Below are positions 1 through 7,761 of a stretch of 64,000 nt of DNA, piece by piece; position 1 is the first letter of the stretch, and each line of letters begins with the position of its first letter. The DNA lies in assembly GCA_005223085.1 (NCBI GenBank), contig NJBP01000003.1, forward strand, positions 7,474-71,473, written 5' to 3'. Source of the DNA: Candidatus Aerophobetes bacterium Ae_b3b. Its GTDB lineage: Bacteria > Aerophobota > Aerophobia > Aerophobales > AE-B3A. Both the position numbers and the translations under genes were made by a program. The notes under the pieces were generated by a model, which worked only from the letters and a program-made list of their open reading frames with translations, was not told the DNA's origin and ran no database searches.

Positions 1-282
1 AAGATTGGCAGATTCCCTTTTTCCGCCTCCGGTAAAGCTCAGGCTCTGAGTGAGATAGATGGCTTTGTGCAACTGGTCGTGGAGGAAGAAGATGGTAGGA
101 TTCTCGGCGGGCAGATCATAGGGCCTCATGCAGCCGATCTCGTACATGAAATTTCTCTGGCCATTAGATGGGAATTAACAGTTGATGAGATAGGTAGTAC
201 CGTTCATGCTCATCCTACCCTTTCCGAGGCTATAATGGAAGCAGCCAAAAAAGCCCAGGGGAAACCGATTCATTTAACCTAA
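1..282 (+). CDS. lpdA: Dihydrolipoamide dehydrogenase (E3), C-terminal part, cut by window edge
   Basis: The window opens inside this gene; 93 C-terminal residues are visible, in frame from base 1 to a TAA at 280-282. They form the dimerisation domain of the pyridine-nucleotide disulfide oxidoreductase family. The diagnostic HAHPTLSE motif lies at 205-228; its His and the Glu are the catalytic pair that protonates the active-site thiol. E3 reoxidises dihydrolipoyl groups of the glycine cleavage H protein and of 2-oxoacid dehydrogenases. The lipoate ligase and gcvPB at the other end of the window belong to the same chemistry. tsaD starts 21 bp downstream on the same strand, so the two are probably co-transcribed. 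The FAD-binding N-terminal part lies outside the window. Confidence 0.9.
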   Translation, partial: KIGRFPFSASGKAQALSEIDGFVQLVVEEEDGRILGGQIIGPHAADLVHEISLAIRWELTVDEIGSTVHAHPTLSEAIMEAAKKAQGKPIHLT

Positions 283-303
283 ATCCCTCTCAAGGCATAT
301 CTT

Positions 304-1302
304 ATGCTTATTCTGGGAATAGAGACGTCCTGTGATGAGACAGCCGCCGCCGTGGTGGAAAATGGAAAAAAGATACTCTCCAATGTGGTAGCCTCTCAGG
401 TTGATCTACATCGAAAATTCTGGGGGATAGTCCCTGAAATAGCCTCAAGGAAGCATCTGGAACTTATCATTCCCATTATAAAAGAATCTCTAGGCGAAGC
501 CCGCATAAAGCTGAAAGATCTAGATGCTGTTGCCGCTACCTATGGACCAGGCCTGTTGGGATCACTTCTGGTAGGGTTAATTGTGGCCAAGGGGCTAGCT
601 TACGCACTTGAGCTACCCTTTATCGGCATCAATCACCTGGAAGCTCACTTTTATGCTAATTTCCTTAGCTATCCGGAAATTGTCCTTCCTTTAGTAGGTT
701 TGATTATATCTGGCGGTCATACTGAACTCATCTATTTATCAAAGGAAAGAGAATATGAGATATTGGGTACCACCAGAGATGATGCCGTGGGAGAAGCGTT
801 TGATAAGGTAGCCAGGATCCTTGATTTAGGATACCCAGGAGGCCCTGTCATTGAAAAAATGGCTGAAAAAGGAAACCCTCAATCCATAAAGCTACCTTTG
901 ACTCATTTCAAAAACAATAGCTTGGACTTTAGCTTCAGCGGAATAAAGACAGCCGTGCTCTATTATGTTAAAGATCTAGAAAGGAAAAAAGCTCCTGTTT
1001 CCACTGCCGATATTGCCGCCAGCTTTCAGCTCAAGATAGCTCAAATGCTCAGCAAAAATCTCTTTAAGGTGGCCTGTCTAAAAAAAGTAAAACAAATTAT
1101 TTTGGGAGGAGGAGTATCAGCCAATCTTTTCCTTCGCTCATTTCTGGAAAAAGAAAAGCCCGATCACATAAAGATTTTCTTTCCTCCCTTAGAACTCTGT
1201 ACCGATAACGCCGCTATGGTGGCTGCCTGCGCCTATCCCAAAGTTAAGCAGGGCAAAAGTTCCCCCCTTTCTCTCGATGCTCAACCTAACTTAGGCTTTT
1301 GA
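304..1302 (+). CDS. tsaD: tRNA N6-adenosine threonylcarbamoyltransferase TsaD
   Basis: TsaD transfers the threonylcarbamoyl group from TC-AMP to A37 of ANN-decoding tRNAs, acting in the cytoplasm with TsaB and TsaE. The 332-residue protein starts with the family signature LGIETSCDET (residues 3-12). The metal-binding pair H111 and H115 sits in NHLEAH, and the C-terminal CTDNAAM segment supplies the third ligand, an Asp. ASKH-fold glycine motifs (GLIISGGHTEL, LGGGVSANLFL) are intact. Length is normal for bacterial TsaD. The ATG follows the lpdA stop by 21 bp. A 443-bp gap follows, so this may be the last gene of its transcript. Confidence 0.97.
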   Translation: MLILGIETSCDETAAAVVENGKKILSNVVASQVDLHRKFWGIVPEIASRKHLELIIPIIKESLGEARIKLKDLDAVAATYGPGLLGSLLVGLIVAKGLAYALELPFIGINHLEAHFYANFLSYPEIVLPLVGLIISGGHTELIYLSKEREYEILGTTRDDAVGEAFDKVARILDLGYPGGPVIEKMAEKGNPQSIKLPLTHFKNNSLDFSFSGIKTAVLYYVKDLERKKAPVSTADIAASFQLKIAQMLSKNLFKVACLKKVKQIILGGGVSANLFLRSFLEKEKPDHIKIFFPPLELCTDNAAMVAACAYPKVKQGKSSPLSLDAQPNLGF

Positions 1303-1436
1303 AATCTGCAAGAAATCCTTCCTTTTTTAATAATCCTTCAATTCTTTCAATAAAAGTCTGGTCTTCGTTAAATCTCTTCTCGGCCTCTTCTTTAGAGAAT
1401 TTAAATCTCTTATAATCAGCCTTTTGTCTACCCTCA
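1290..1436 (-). pseudogene. Antisense open frame without start, possible gene remnant
   Basis: On the minus strand an open frame of about 48 codons runs from just after a TAA near 1437 to a TAG at 1290-1292 that overlaps the last codons of tsaD. It has no ATG, GTG or TTG start at its head. The predicted peptide is rich in Lys, Glu, Arg and Phe (for example RFKFSKEEAEKRFNEDQ, then LLKKEGFLADF) and looks like an amphipathic helical C-terminus rather than random translation. I do not recognise the family. It could be the tail of a gene whose body was lost, or chance in A+T-rich DNA. Confidence 0.25.
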
Positions 1437-1532
1437 ATTTGTTATTTGTCAAAGGAATTTTTAATTTTGTATTGATTCCGAAGACTGTCCCACCTGCGGA
1501 AGATTTTTCCTTTTAAGAAGGAAATAATTTCC

Positions 1533-1672
1533 TGTGGATAATGTGGATAATTCTGTTAATAACTATCTTATAAGGGATAGAGAGTTATTGGCTGTGTTGG
1601 GCTCATTAAAAGAAAGAGAGAGATTTTCTGTTTGGAAACTGACCAACCATAGCTTCTTCGGCCTGTGGATAT
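1533..1672 (+). promoter_or_regulatory. DnaA-box cluster (two perfect abutting boxes plus one near-match)
   Basis: TGTGGATAA occurs twice back to back at 1533-1541 and 1542-1550. This is the exact reverse complement of the classical DnaA box TTATCCACA. A third copy with one mismatch, TGTGGATAT, lies at 1664-1672. The surrounding 1303-1745 gap is A+T-rich, non-coding and about 4 kb from gyrB/gyrA. The boxes could be part of a replication origin or a DnaA-regulated promoter of the downstream operon. No switch in gene orientation supports an origin here, so the second reading is at least as likely. Confidence 0.5.
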
Positions 1673-1690
1673 TTTTTTGCCGAGGAAGAT

Positions 1691-1719
1691 TTTACAAAAT
1701 CCTAAAAATATGCTATTAT
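1691..1719 (+). promoter_or_regulatory. Sigma-70 type promoter for the PHP-ctp-accA-gyrBA-fabD operon
   Basis: TTTACA at 1691-1696 and TATTAT at 1714-1719 are separated by exactly 17 bp. Transcription would start near 1726, giving a leader of about 20 nt before the TTG start at 1746, with AGGAG at 1732-1736 as ribosome binding site. It lies just downstream of the DnaA-box cluster. Confidence 0.7.
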
Positions 1720-1745
1720 ACTAATAAAAATAGGAGCAGACCGCA

Positions 1746-2399
1746 TTGATCGACTTACATACTCATAGTCTCCTAAGTGATGGGCAGCTTTGTCCGGCTG
1801 AGCTGGTGCAAAGAGCAAAGAAAAAGGGATATAGGGCTTTGGCCATCACTGATCATGTTGATTCATCGAATTTAGACTTGATAGTTCCTCAGATAGTTAA
1901 GTTTTGCCGAGAGAATGCACATCTAAATAGTGATATTAGAGTAATTCCTGGGGTGGAGTTAACCCATTTATTACCTCCCCTGATCAATAAACTCGCCAGG
2001 AAAGCGCGAGAAAAAGGAGCTAAGCTCATAATAGTACATGGAGAAACCATAGTAGAACCAGTTCCAAACCACACCAATACAGCAGCGTTAGACGCGGATA
2101 TCGATATTCTAGCCCATCCGGGCCTGATCTCTGAAGAGGAAGTCAAAATAGCTAAGGAAAGAGGAATTTATCTGGAGATATCCAGCCGAAAAGGGCATAG
2201 CTTGACCAACGGATGGCTGGCAAGGCTGGCCACCAAGTGGGGAACAAAACTTATCTTGAACACTGATGCTCACCGAGTAGAGGATCTAATAACTGGAGAG
2301 ACGGCAAGAAAAATCCTACAAGGGGCAGGACTATCTTATAGAGAAATAGAGTCGGTGATGAGAAACTCCCAAGAGTTAGTCGAGAAGATGAACCTTTAG
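1746..2399 (+). CDS. PHP-domain phosphoesterase (histidinol-phosphatase-like)
   Basis: A 217-residue PHP-fold metallo-phosphoesterase. The metal-binding motifs appear in order: DLHTHSLLSDG (residues 3-13), ITDHVD, PGVEL, IIVHGE, DILAHPG and NTDAH near the C-terminus. Such stand-alone PHP proteins are related to histidinol phosphatase (HisK) and YcdX-type enzymes; the substrate cannot be told from sequence. The start is TTG at 1746, chosen because AGGAG lies at a good distance and the next residues (IDLHTHS) begin the PHP fold directly. It is the first gene of a + strand run and is preceded by a strong promoter. No his genes are nearby, so a role in histidine synthesis is unsupported. Confidence 0.85.
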   Translation: MIDLHTHSLLSDGQLCPAELVQRAKKKGYRALAITDHVDSSNLDLIVPQIVKFCRENAHLNSDIRVIPGVELTHLLPPLINKLARKAREKGAKLIIVHGETIVEPVPNHTNTAALDADIDILAHPGLISEEEVKIAKERGIYLEISSRKGHSLTNGWLARLATKWGTKLILNTDAHRVEDLITGETARKILQGAGLSYREIESVMRNSQELVEKMNL

Positions 2400-2467
2400 A
2401 AATCAAATTCGCCGATTTCTGGGAGGATGGTGTTGTTAAATAATACGGAGTTTGAGGAAAAGAATAA

Positions 2468-3802
2468 GTGAAAAAAAATAGAGGATGGCTAATTTTAATT
2501 GTCTTTTTCAGTATCGCCATAGGGGGAATCTTATTCTCCCGGGTTTGGGCAGGGAGCGACCTTTTCCGGGATTTGGAGCCTTTAATTGACACCTATCAGA
2601 CTATCCAGACTCAGTATATGGAAAAGGTTAAGCCTTCCAAGCTTATAGAGGGAGCCATTAAGGGGATGATTGAATCCTTAGAGGACCCTCATTCACACTG
2701 GATGGATCCTCGTAGTTATGAGGAATGGCAAACGGAAAGGGAGGGAAAATTTGGGGGCTTGGGGATTCAGATCACTATCAAAGATAATTTCCTTACCATA
2801 GTCTCTCCCCTGGAGGGAACTCCTGCCAGTGAAGCTGGAATCGAGCCAGGGGATAGGATCATCAAGATAGAAGATAAATCAACGGAAGGAATTACCCTCA
2901 TCGAGGCAGCGAGGAAGCTGCGAGGTGAACCAGGAACCCAGGTAAGGATAACTATTGAGAGAGAAGGAGAAAAAAAATATCTGGATTTTAATCTCACCAG
3001 GGCCATTATCAAGTCTCCCAACATTAAACAAAGGATATTACCTAATGACATAGGATATATTAAGATCATGAGTTTTATGGATGAAAATACGGATGAGGAC
3101 TTTAAAGGGGCTCTGGCCCAGCTAGAAGATAGGAAGATAGAAGGGCTTATTCTGGATCTAAGATATAATTCGGGCGGACTTCTCATTCAAGCTGTAGAAG
3201 TAGCCGATGAATTTCTCGACTCGGGAGTCATCGTTTCCATAAAGGGAAGAGACTCCTCGCAAAATGAGATTTACCACGCCCGTCCTGGAGGTGAGGCAGT
3301 GAATATACCTCTGGTAGTCCTGATAAATGGAGGAAGTGCTAGTGCCTCAGAGATCGTGGCCGGGGCAATCAAAGACCACAACCGTGGGATTCTGATGGGA
3401 ATCAAGAGCTTCGGTAAAGGAACGGTGCAGCAGATATTTCCCTTAGCCAACGAAGGAGCTATCGCCTTAACTACGGCGAAATATTATACTCCTTCAGGAG
3501 AAAGCATAGAGGGCAAGGGAATTGAACCTTATATGAAAGTGGAGGCCTTTAAACCAACTGAAGAAGAGAAAAAGACTTTAGCCCAATTAAAAAAATCAAA
3601 GTGGGTGAAAGAATTTCTGGCGAAGTATCCCCACTGGGAGGAAATGGACTTAACTTTCTTCCTGGACAGACTTAAGGAGGAGGGGATTGAAGTTGAGGTT
3701 GATCTTTTAAAGAAATTTCTGCGGGAAGAAGACAAAGATAGGGAAAACGATTATCTTAATGACCTTCAACTTCTGCAAGCGCTAAAGTTATTGAGTAAGT
3801 AG
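2468..3802 (+). CDS. C-terminal processing peptidase, S41 family (CtpA/CtpB type)
   Basis: An exported serine protease that cuts after C-terminal residues of envelope proteins. Residues 6-28 form a signal anchor. A PDZ domain starts near residue 98 with the carboxylate-binding GLGI loop. The catalytic Ser-Lys dyad is visible as S292 in GGSASASEI and K317 in SFGKGTVQ, spaced 25 residues as in Bacillus CtpB. At 444 residues it has usual length. The start is GTG at 2468, behind a GAGG sequence. The next gene starts at the base after its stop codon, so expression is tightly coupled to the deacetylase, an arrangement common for envelope-maintenance genes. Confidence 0.92.
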   Translation: MKKNRGWLILIVFFSIAIGGILFSRVWAGSDLFRDLEPLIDTYQTIQTQYMEKVKPSKLIEGAIKGMIESLEDPHSHWMDPRSYEEWQTEREGKFGGLGIQITIKDNFLTIVSPLEGTPASEAGIEPGDRIIKIEDKSTEGITLIEAARKLRGEPGTQVRITIEREGEKKYLDFNLTRAIIKSPNIKQRILPNDIGYIKIMSFMDENTDEDFKGALAQLEDRKIEGLILDLRYNSGGLLIQAVEVADEFLDSGVIVSIKGRDSSQNEIYHARPGGEAVNIPLVVLINGGSASASEIVAGAIKDHNRGILMGIKSFGKGTVQQIFPLANEGAIALTTAKYYTPSGESIEGKGIEPYMKVEAFKPTEEEKKTLAQLKKSKWVKEFLAKYPHWEEMDLTFFLDRLKEEGIEVEVDLLKKFLREEDKDRENDYLNDLQLLQALKLLSK

Positions 3803-4873
3803 ATGGCAAAAAAATCTCACAAAATTCTATATCTTTTAATTGGATTAATTATCTGTCTGGTAGGGATAGGGAGCTTCTTTTACCTCAAGATCTCTATCTA
3901 TCAGAAAGAGCTTTCTAGGATAGACTCAAAAGTTGATGAGGTGGTTAAGGCACTTAATTTTTCCGTCTTGAGCAAAAAAATAAAGTGGGTAGGACCTTTT
4001 CCGACCTATCTCCAGGTACGAGAGACTCTGAAGATTCCCTTTGACTATCCGCTGGATAAGCTCCCTGATCAAATTCAGAGAGAGCTTCGGCGAAATTTGC
4101 TGAAGATCCACCAGATCAAGAGAGAAAATCTTAAGGATCGCTATAAAATAGTGGTAAGTCTCGGCTTTGATGAGAGAATTACCCATACTTTAGAGTTTAT
4201 TCTCCAAAAACTTAAGATTGCCTTACTCATTGATGACTTTGGATATTCGCATGGTAAGACGGTAGATTTTTTACTGAAAGAGCTGGATTTACCTTTTACT
4301 ATCTCGATTATCCCTGGAACTCCTTACGCTAAAAGCATTGCCGAAGAGGCCCATCGTAATGGGAAGCAGGTTATCTTGCATCTTCCCATGGAACCCCAAA
4401 AAAATTTTATCAATCGTTATCGATGGATAGTTCTTAACCGGATGAGCTCCCAACAAATCAGCTCAATGGTCAAGGACGCAATAAAAGATGTACCCTATGT
4501 AGTAGGTTTAAGTAACCACATGGGTTCCCTTGTTACTACCCAGGAAAAACCTATGCGGGATGTGCTGCAGGCGGTAAAGGCCGAGGGACTCTATTTTGTC
4601 GATAGCAGAACTGTTTCCAGCTCCATAGCCTTTCCTTTAGCTCAGAAGATGGGAATAAAATCAACTCAGCGGCAGGTTTTCTTGGATAACCAAAAGGATT
4701 CGAGCTATATCGAATCACAATTTCAAACGCTCATCTCCTCTGCTCAAAAGAGAGGAGGGGCGCTAGGGATTGCTCATGTTGACCCCATCACTGCGGAGGC
4801 TTTAAAGAAAATCTTATCTCGATTAGAAAAAAGGAAGATACAGTTGGTCTATATATCAGACATAGTAGACTAA
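3803..4873 (+). CDS. Divergent polysaccharide deacetylase (YibQ family)
   Basis: A 356-residue protein with one N-terminal membrane anchor (about residues 8-27) and a C-terminal NodB-like barrel of the divergent polysaccharide deacetylase (DUF610/YibQ) family. Markers are ALLIDDFGYS with the Asp pair, then ISIIPGTPYA, VILHLPMEP and GLSNHMGS. The ATG begins directly after the ctpA stop. In other bacteria this family sits beside S41 peptidases and the EnvC/NlpD-type murein hydrolase activator, so a role at the cell wall is inferred. The exact substrate is unknown. Confidence 0.85.
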   Translation: MAKKSHKILYLLIGLIICLVGIGSFFYLKISIYQKELSRIDSKVDEVVKALNFSVLSKKIKWVGPFPTYLQVRETLKIPFDYPLDKLPDQIQRELRRNLLKIHQIKRENLKDRYKIVVSLGFDERITHTLEFILQKLKIALLIDDFGYSHGKTVDFLLKELDLPFTISIIPGTPYAKSIAEEAHRNGKQVILHLPMEPQKNFINRYRWIVLNRMSSQQISSMVKDAIKDVPYVVGLSNHMGSLVTTQEKPMRDVLQAVKAEGLYFVDSRTVSSSIAFPLAQKMGIKSTQRQVFLDNQKDSSYIESQFQTLISSAQKRGGALGIAHVDPITAEALKKILSRLEKRKIQLVYISDIVD

Positions 4874-4879
4874 TAAAAA

Positions 4880-5848
4880 ATGATGGCTCAAAATAGATAT
4901 AGCCTCGATTTTGAAAAGCCAATTCTGGAGTTGGAACGTAAAATTGAAGAACTAAAGGGTTTAACCTCCAAGGAAGGATTGGACTTCGAGGAGGAGATAA
5001 ACCGGCTTCAACAACGCTTGAAAAAACTTGAAAAAGAAACCTTTGCTAATCTTACTCCCTGGCAGACGGTTCAGCTAGCCAGACACCCCAATCGCCCTAA
5101 ATCCCTTACCCTGGCCAAATTGATCTTTGATGATTTTATATTACTTCATGGAGATAGGTTATATTCTGATGATCAGGCCATCGTGGGGGGTTTTGCCAGA
5201 ATGGGGGAGGAGAGACTGCTTTTTATCGGACACCAGAAAGGGGAATCAATCAAGGAGAATCTTGTCAGAAATTTTGGTATGGCTCATCCTGAAGGGTATC
5301 GGAAGGCAAAGAGGTTAATGAACCTGGCAGAGAAATTTTCCCGACCCGTAGTTACCTTTATTGATACCCCCGGAGCGTACCCTGGAATCGAAGCAGAAGA
5401 AAGGGGACAAGCTGAGGCTATTGCAGCAAATTTGGAGTACATGTCTCAGTTAAAGGTCCCTATTGTTGTGATCATAATTGGGGAGGGAGGAAGCGGAGGA
5501 GCTTTAGGAATCGGGGTCGGGGACCGAACTCTGATGTTGGAGAATGCTATTTATTCGGTAATCTCTCCAGAGGGATGTGCGGCAATTCTCTGGAAAGATC
5601 AGGCCAAAATGGAGGAAGCAGCAAAGGCTTTGCGAATCACTTCTCAAGATCTTCTGGATCTAAAGATTATCGACGGCACCATCCCTGAACCCATGGGAGG
5701 AGCCCATCGAGACGCAGAACAAACAGCCCTCAATATCAAGCAGGCCGTAACTAAACACCTTAGAGAGTTAAAGGATCTGACTCCAGCAGAGTTAATTCAA
5801 AAAAGGTATAAGAAATACCGAGGAATAGGGAAATTTAAAAGAGGGTAA
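4880..5848 (+). CDS. accA: Acetyl-CoA carboxylase carboxyltransferase subunit alpha
   Basis: AccA pairs with AccD to move the carboxyl group from biotin carried on AccB to acetyl-CoA, making malonyl-CoA for fatty-acid synthesis. The 322-residue protein has the usual N-terminal helical segment, the TPWQTVQLARHP motif, and the crotonase-fold GGEGGSGGALGIGVGD-type oxyanion region (visible as IIGEGGSGGALGIGVGD). There is no fused beta subunit and no zinc ribbon; accD is not in the window. The gene lies 6 bp after the deacetylase and 2 bp before gyrB. Together with fabD it brackets the gyrase genes inside one operon. Confidence 0.96.
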   Translation: MMAQNRYSLDFEKPILELERKIEELKGLTSKEGLDFEEEINRLQQRLKKLEKETFANLTPWQTVQLARHPNRPKSLTLAKLIFDDFILLHGDRLYSDDQAIVGGFARMGEERLLFIGHQKGESIKENLVRNFGMAHPEGYRKAKRLMNLAEKFSRPVVTFIDTPGAYPGIEAEERGQAEAIAANLEYMSQLKVPIVVIIIGEGGSGGALGIGVGDRTLMLENAIYSVISPEGCAAILWKDQAKMEEAAKALRITSQDLLDLKIIDGTIPEPMGGAHRDAEQTALNIKQAVTKHLRELKDLTPAELIQKRYKKYRGIGKFKRG

Positions 5849-5850
5849 AA

Positions 5851-7743
5851 ATGGAAGAAGAATACGGCGCTAAACAGATCAAAGTCTTAAAGGATCTGGA
5901 GGCCGTTCGCAAAACACCCAGCATGTACATCGGAAGCACCGGACCACGAGGACTACATCACCTCATTAGTGAAGTAGTTGATAACTCCATTGATGAGGTC
6001 CTGGCTGGCTGCTGCCAGAATATAAAGGTAACAATCCATTCTGATAACAGCATCACCGTAGTTGATGATGGAAGAGGCATCCCGGTAGCTCCCCATCCAG
6101 TTTATAAAAAATCCGCTCTGGAGCTGGTGATGACCTCTCTTCATGCTGGGGGTAAATTCGACAACAAGATATACCGGGTGGCTGGAGGACTTCATGGAGT
6201 GGGAGTCTCGGTAGTCAATGCTCTTTCTGAATGGTTAGAGGCAAAAATAGCCCGTGAAGGTAGGATCTGGCGTCAAAGATATAAAAGAGGTAAACCTACA
6301 ACCAAGGTGAAGTGTATAGGAGAGGGCTCTTGCCCAAAAAATGGAACCGAGATCAGCTTTAGACCTGACCCAGAAATATTTGAATCCATAGAATTTGACT
6401 GGGAAAGAGTAACTCGTCGTTTGAGAGAACTGGCCTTTCTGAACCAGGGACTCAACATAGAGGTAGAGGATGAAAGAAGTGGTAGGAGGCGCACCTTTGC
6501 CTACGAAGGAGGGATTAGGACCTTTGTAAAGCACCTCAACCGGAATCGAGAGGTTATTTTTGATGAGCCCATCTACCTTCAGGGAGAAAAAGATGATGTA
6601 GTCCTGGAGGTAGCCATTCAATATAATCAAAGTTTTATCCAGGACATTTTCGCCTTTGTCAATGATATTAATACTGAGGAAGGAGGAACTCACCTTTCTG
6701 GATTTAAGTCCGGCTTAACTAGAACCATCAATGACTATGTTAAGAAAAAGGAAAACCAGCCAATCGTACTCTTAGGAGAAGACGTAAGAGAAGGTTTAAC
6801 CGCTATTATTAATATGAAGATGCCCGATCCTCAGTTTGAGGGACAGACAAAAACCAGATTAGGCAATACCGAAGCCAAAGGAATTGTGGAGTCCATTGTT
6901 TATGGAAATCTCTCCCGATACCTGGAGGAGAATCCCACCATAGGTAAATTGGTAATACAGAATGTAGTCTCTGCTTCACGGGTTCGACAGACTGCCCAGA
7001 AAGCAAGGGAAGTAGCTCGAAGAAAGGAAGGTCTGGTAGGGGGAGCCCTTCCTGGTAAACTGGCTGCTTGCTCCGAGGATGATCCCGAAAAAAGTGAGCT
7101 TTTCATAGTGGAGGGGGACTCAGCAGGAGGCTCCGCTAAGCAAGGAAGAGATAGGCGTTTCCAGGCTATCCTGCCCTTAAGGGGAAAAATTCTTAACGTG
7201 GAAAAGACTCATCTACTTAGGATCCTCAATAATGAAGAGATAAAATCTATGATTGCCGCTATCGGCACCGGTATTAAGGAGGAATTCAGTCTGTCCGGAC
7301 TGAGATATAGCAAAGTTATCCTTATGAGTGATGCGGATGTGGATGGAGCTCATATCAGGACTCTTATTCTCACCTTCTTTTATCGGTATATGCAGGATTT
7401 AATTAGAGAAGGCCATGTTTATATCGCCCAACCACCTCTCTATAAGGTTAACGGTAAAAATAAAGAATATTTTCTTTACAGCGAGGAGAACTTAAAGGAA
7501 TTAACGAAAGAGCTGAGTCAGCAAAAACTAGAGGTTCAACGCTATAAAGGTCTAGGGGAGATGAATCCCGACCAGCTCTGGCAAGCCACCATGAATCCGG
7601 CCACCCGCACCATCTTTCAGGTTTCCATAGAAGATGCTGTCCAGGCTGATGAGCTATTTACCATCCTAATGGGAGGAGAAGTCGAGCCTCGTCGTAGGTT
7701 TATCGAAGATCATGCCCTGGAAGTGACCAACCTGGATATATAA
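5851..7743 (+). CDS. gyrB: DNA gyrase subunit B
   Basis: The ATPase subunit of gyrase, 630 residues, the short form without the insertion of about 165 residues found in proteobacteria. The GHKL ATP site is visible in EVVDNSIDEVLAG, DDGRGIPV and GGLHGVG. The Toprim motifs EGDSAGG (from E421) and DADVDGAH (D494, D496, D498) supply the catalytic Glu and metal-binding Asp residues. The C-terminal tail NPATRTIFQV...EPRRRFIEDHA is standard. Start and accA stop are 2 bp apart, and gyrA begins 18 bp downstream. Confidence 0.97.
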   Translation: MEEEYGAKQIKVLKDLEAVRKTPSMYIGSTGPRGLHHLISEVVDNSIDEVLAGCCQNIKVTIHSDNSITVVDDGRGIPVAPHPVYKKSALELVMTSLHAGGKFDNKIYRVAGGLHGVGVSVVNALSEWLEAKIAREGRIWRQRYKRGKPTTKVKCIGEGSCPKNGTEISFRPDPEIFESIEFDWERVTRRLRELAFLNQGLNIEVEDERSGRRRTFAYEGGIRTFVKHLNRNREVIFDEPIYLQGEKDDVVLEVAIQYNQSFIQDIFAFVNDINTEEGGTHLSGFKSGLTRTINDYVKKKENQPIVLLGEDVREGLTAIINMKMPDPQFEGQTKTRLGNTEAKGIVESIVYGNLSRYLEENPTIGKLVIQNVVSASRVRQTAQKAREVARRKEGLVGGALPGKLAACSEDDPEKSELFIVEGDSAGGSAKQGRDRRFQAILPLRGKILNVEKTHLLRILNNEEIKSMIAAIGTGIKEEFSLSGLRYSKVILMSDADVDGAHIRTLILTFFYRYMQDLIREGHVYIAQPPLYKVNGKNKEYFLYSEENLKELTKELSQQKLEVQRYKGLGEMNPDQLWQATMNPATRTIFQVSIEDAVQADELFTILMGGEVEPRRRFIEDHALEVTNLDI

Positions 7744-7761
7744 ATAAATAAGGGGGTTACC

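Noticed and set aside
1534-1749. 71-codon + strand frame starting GTG in the gap before the PHP gene
   Set aside because: No ribosome site, composition not protein-like, and it covers the DnaA boxes, the promoter and the ribosome site of the next gene.
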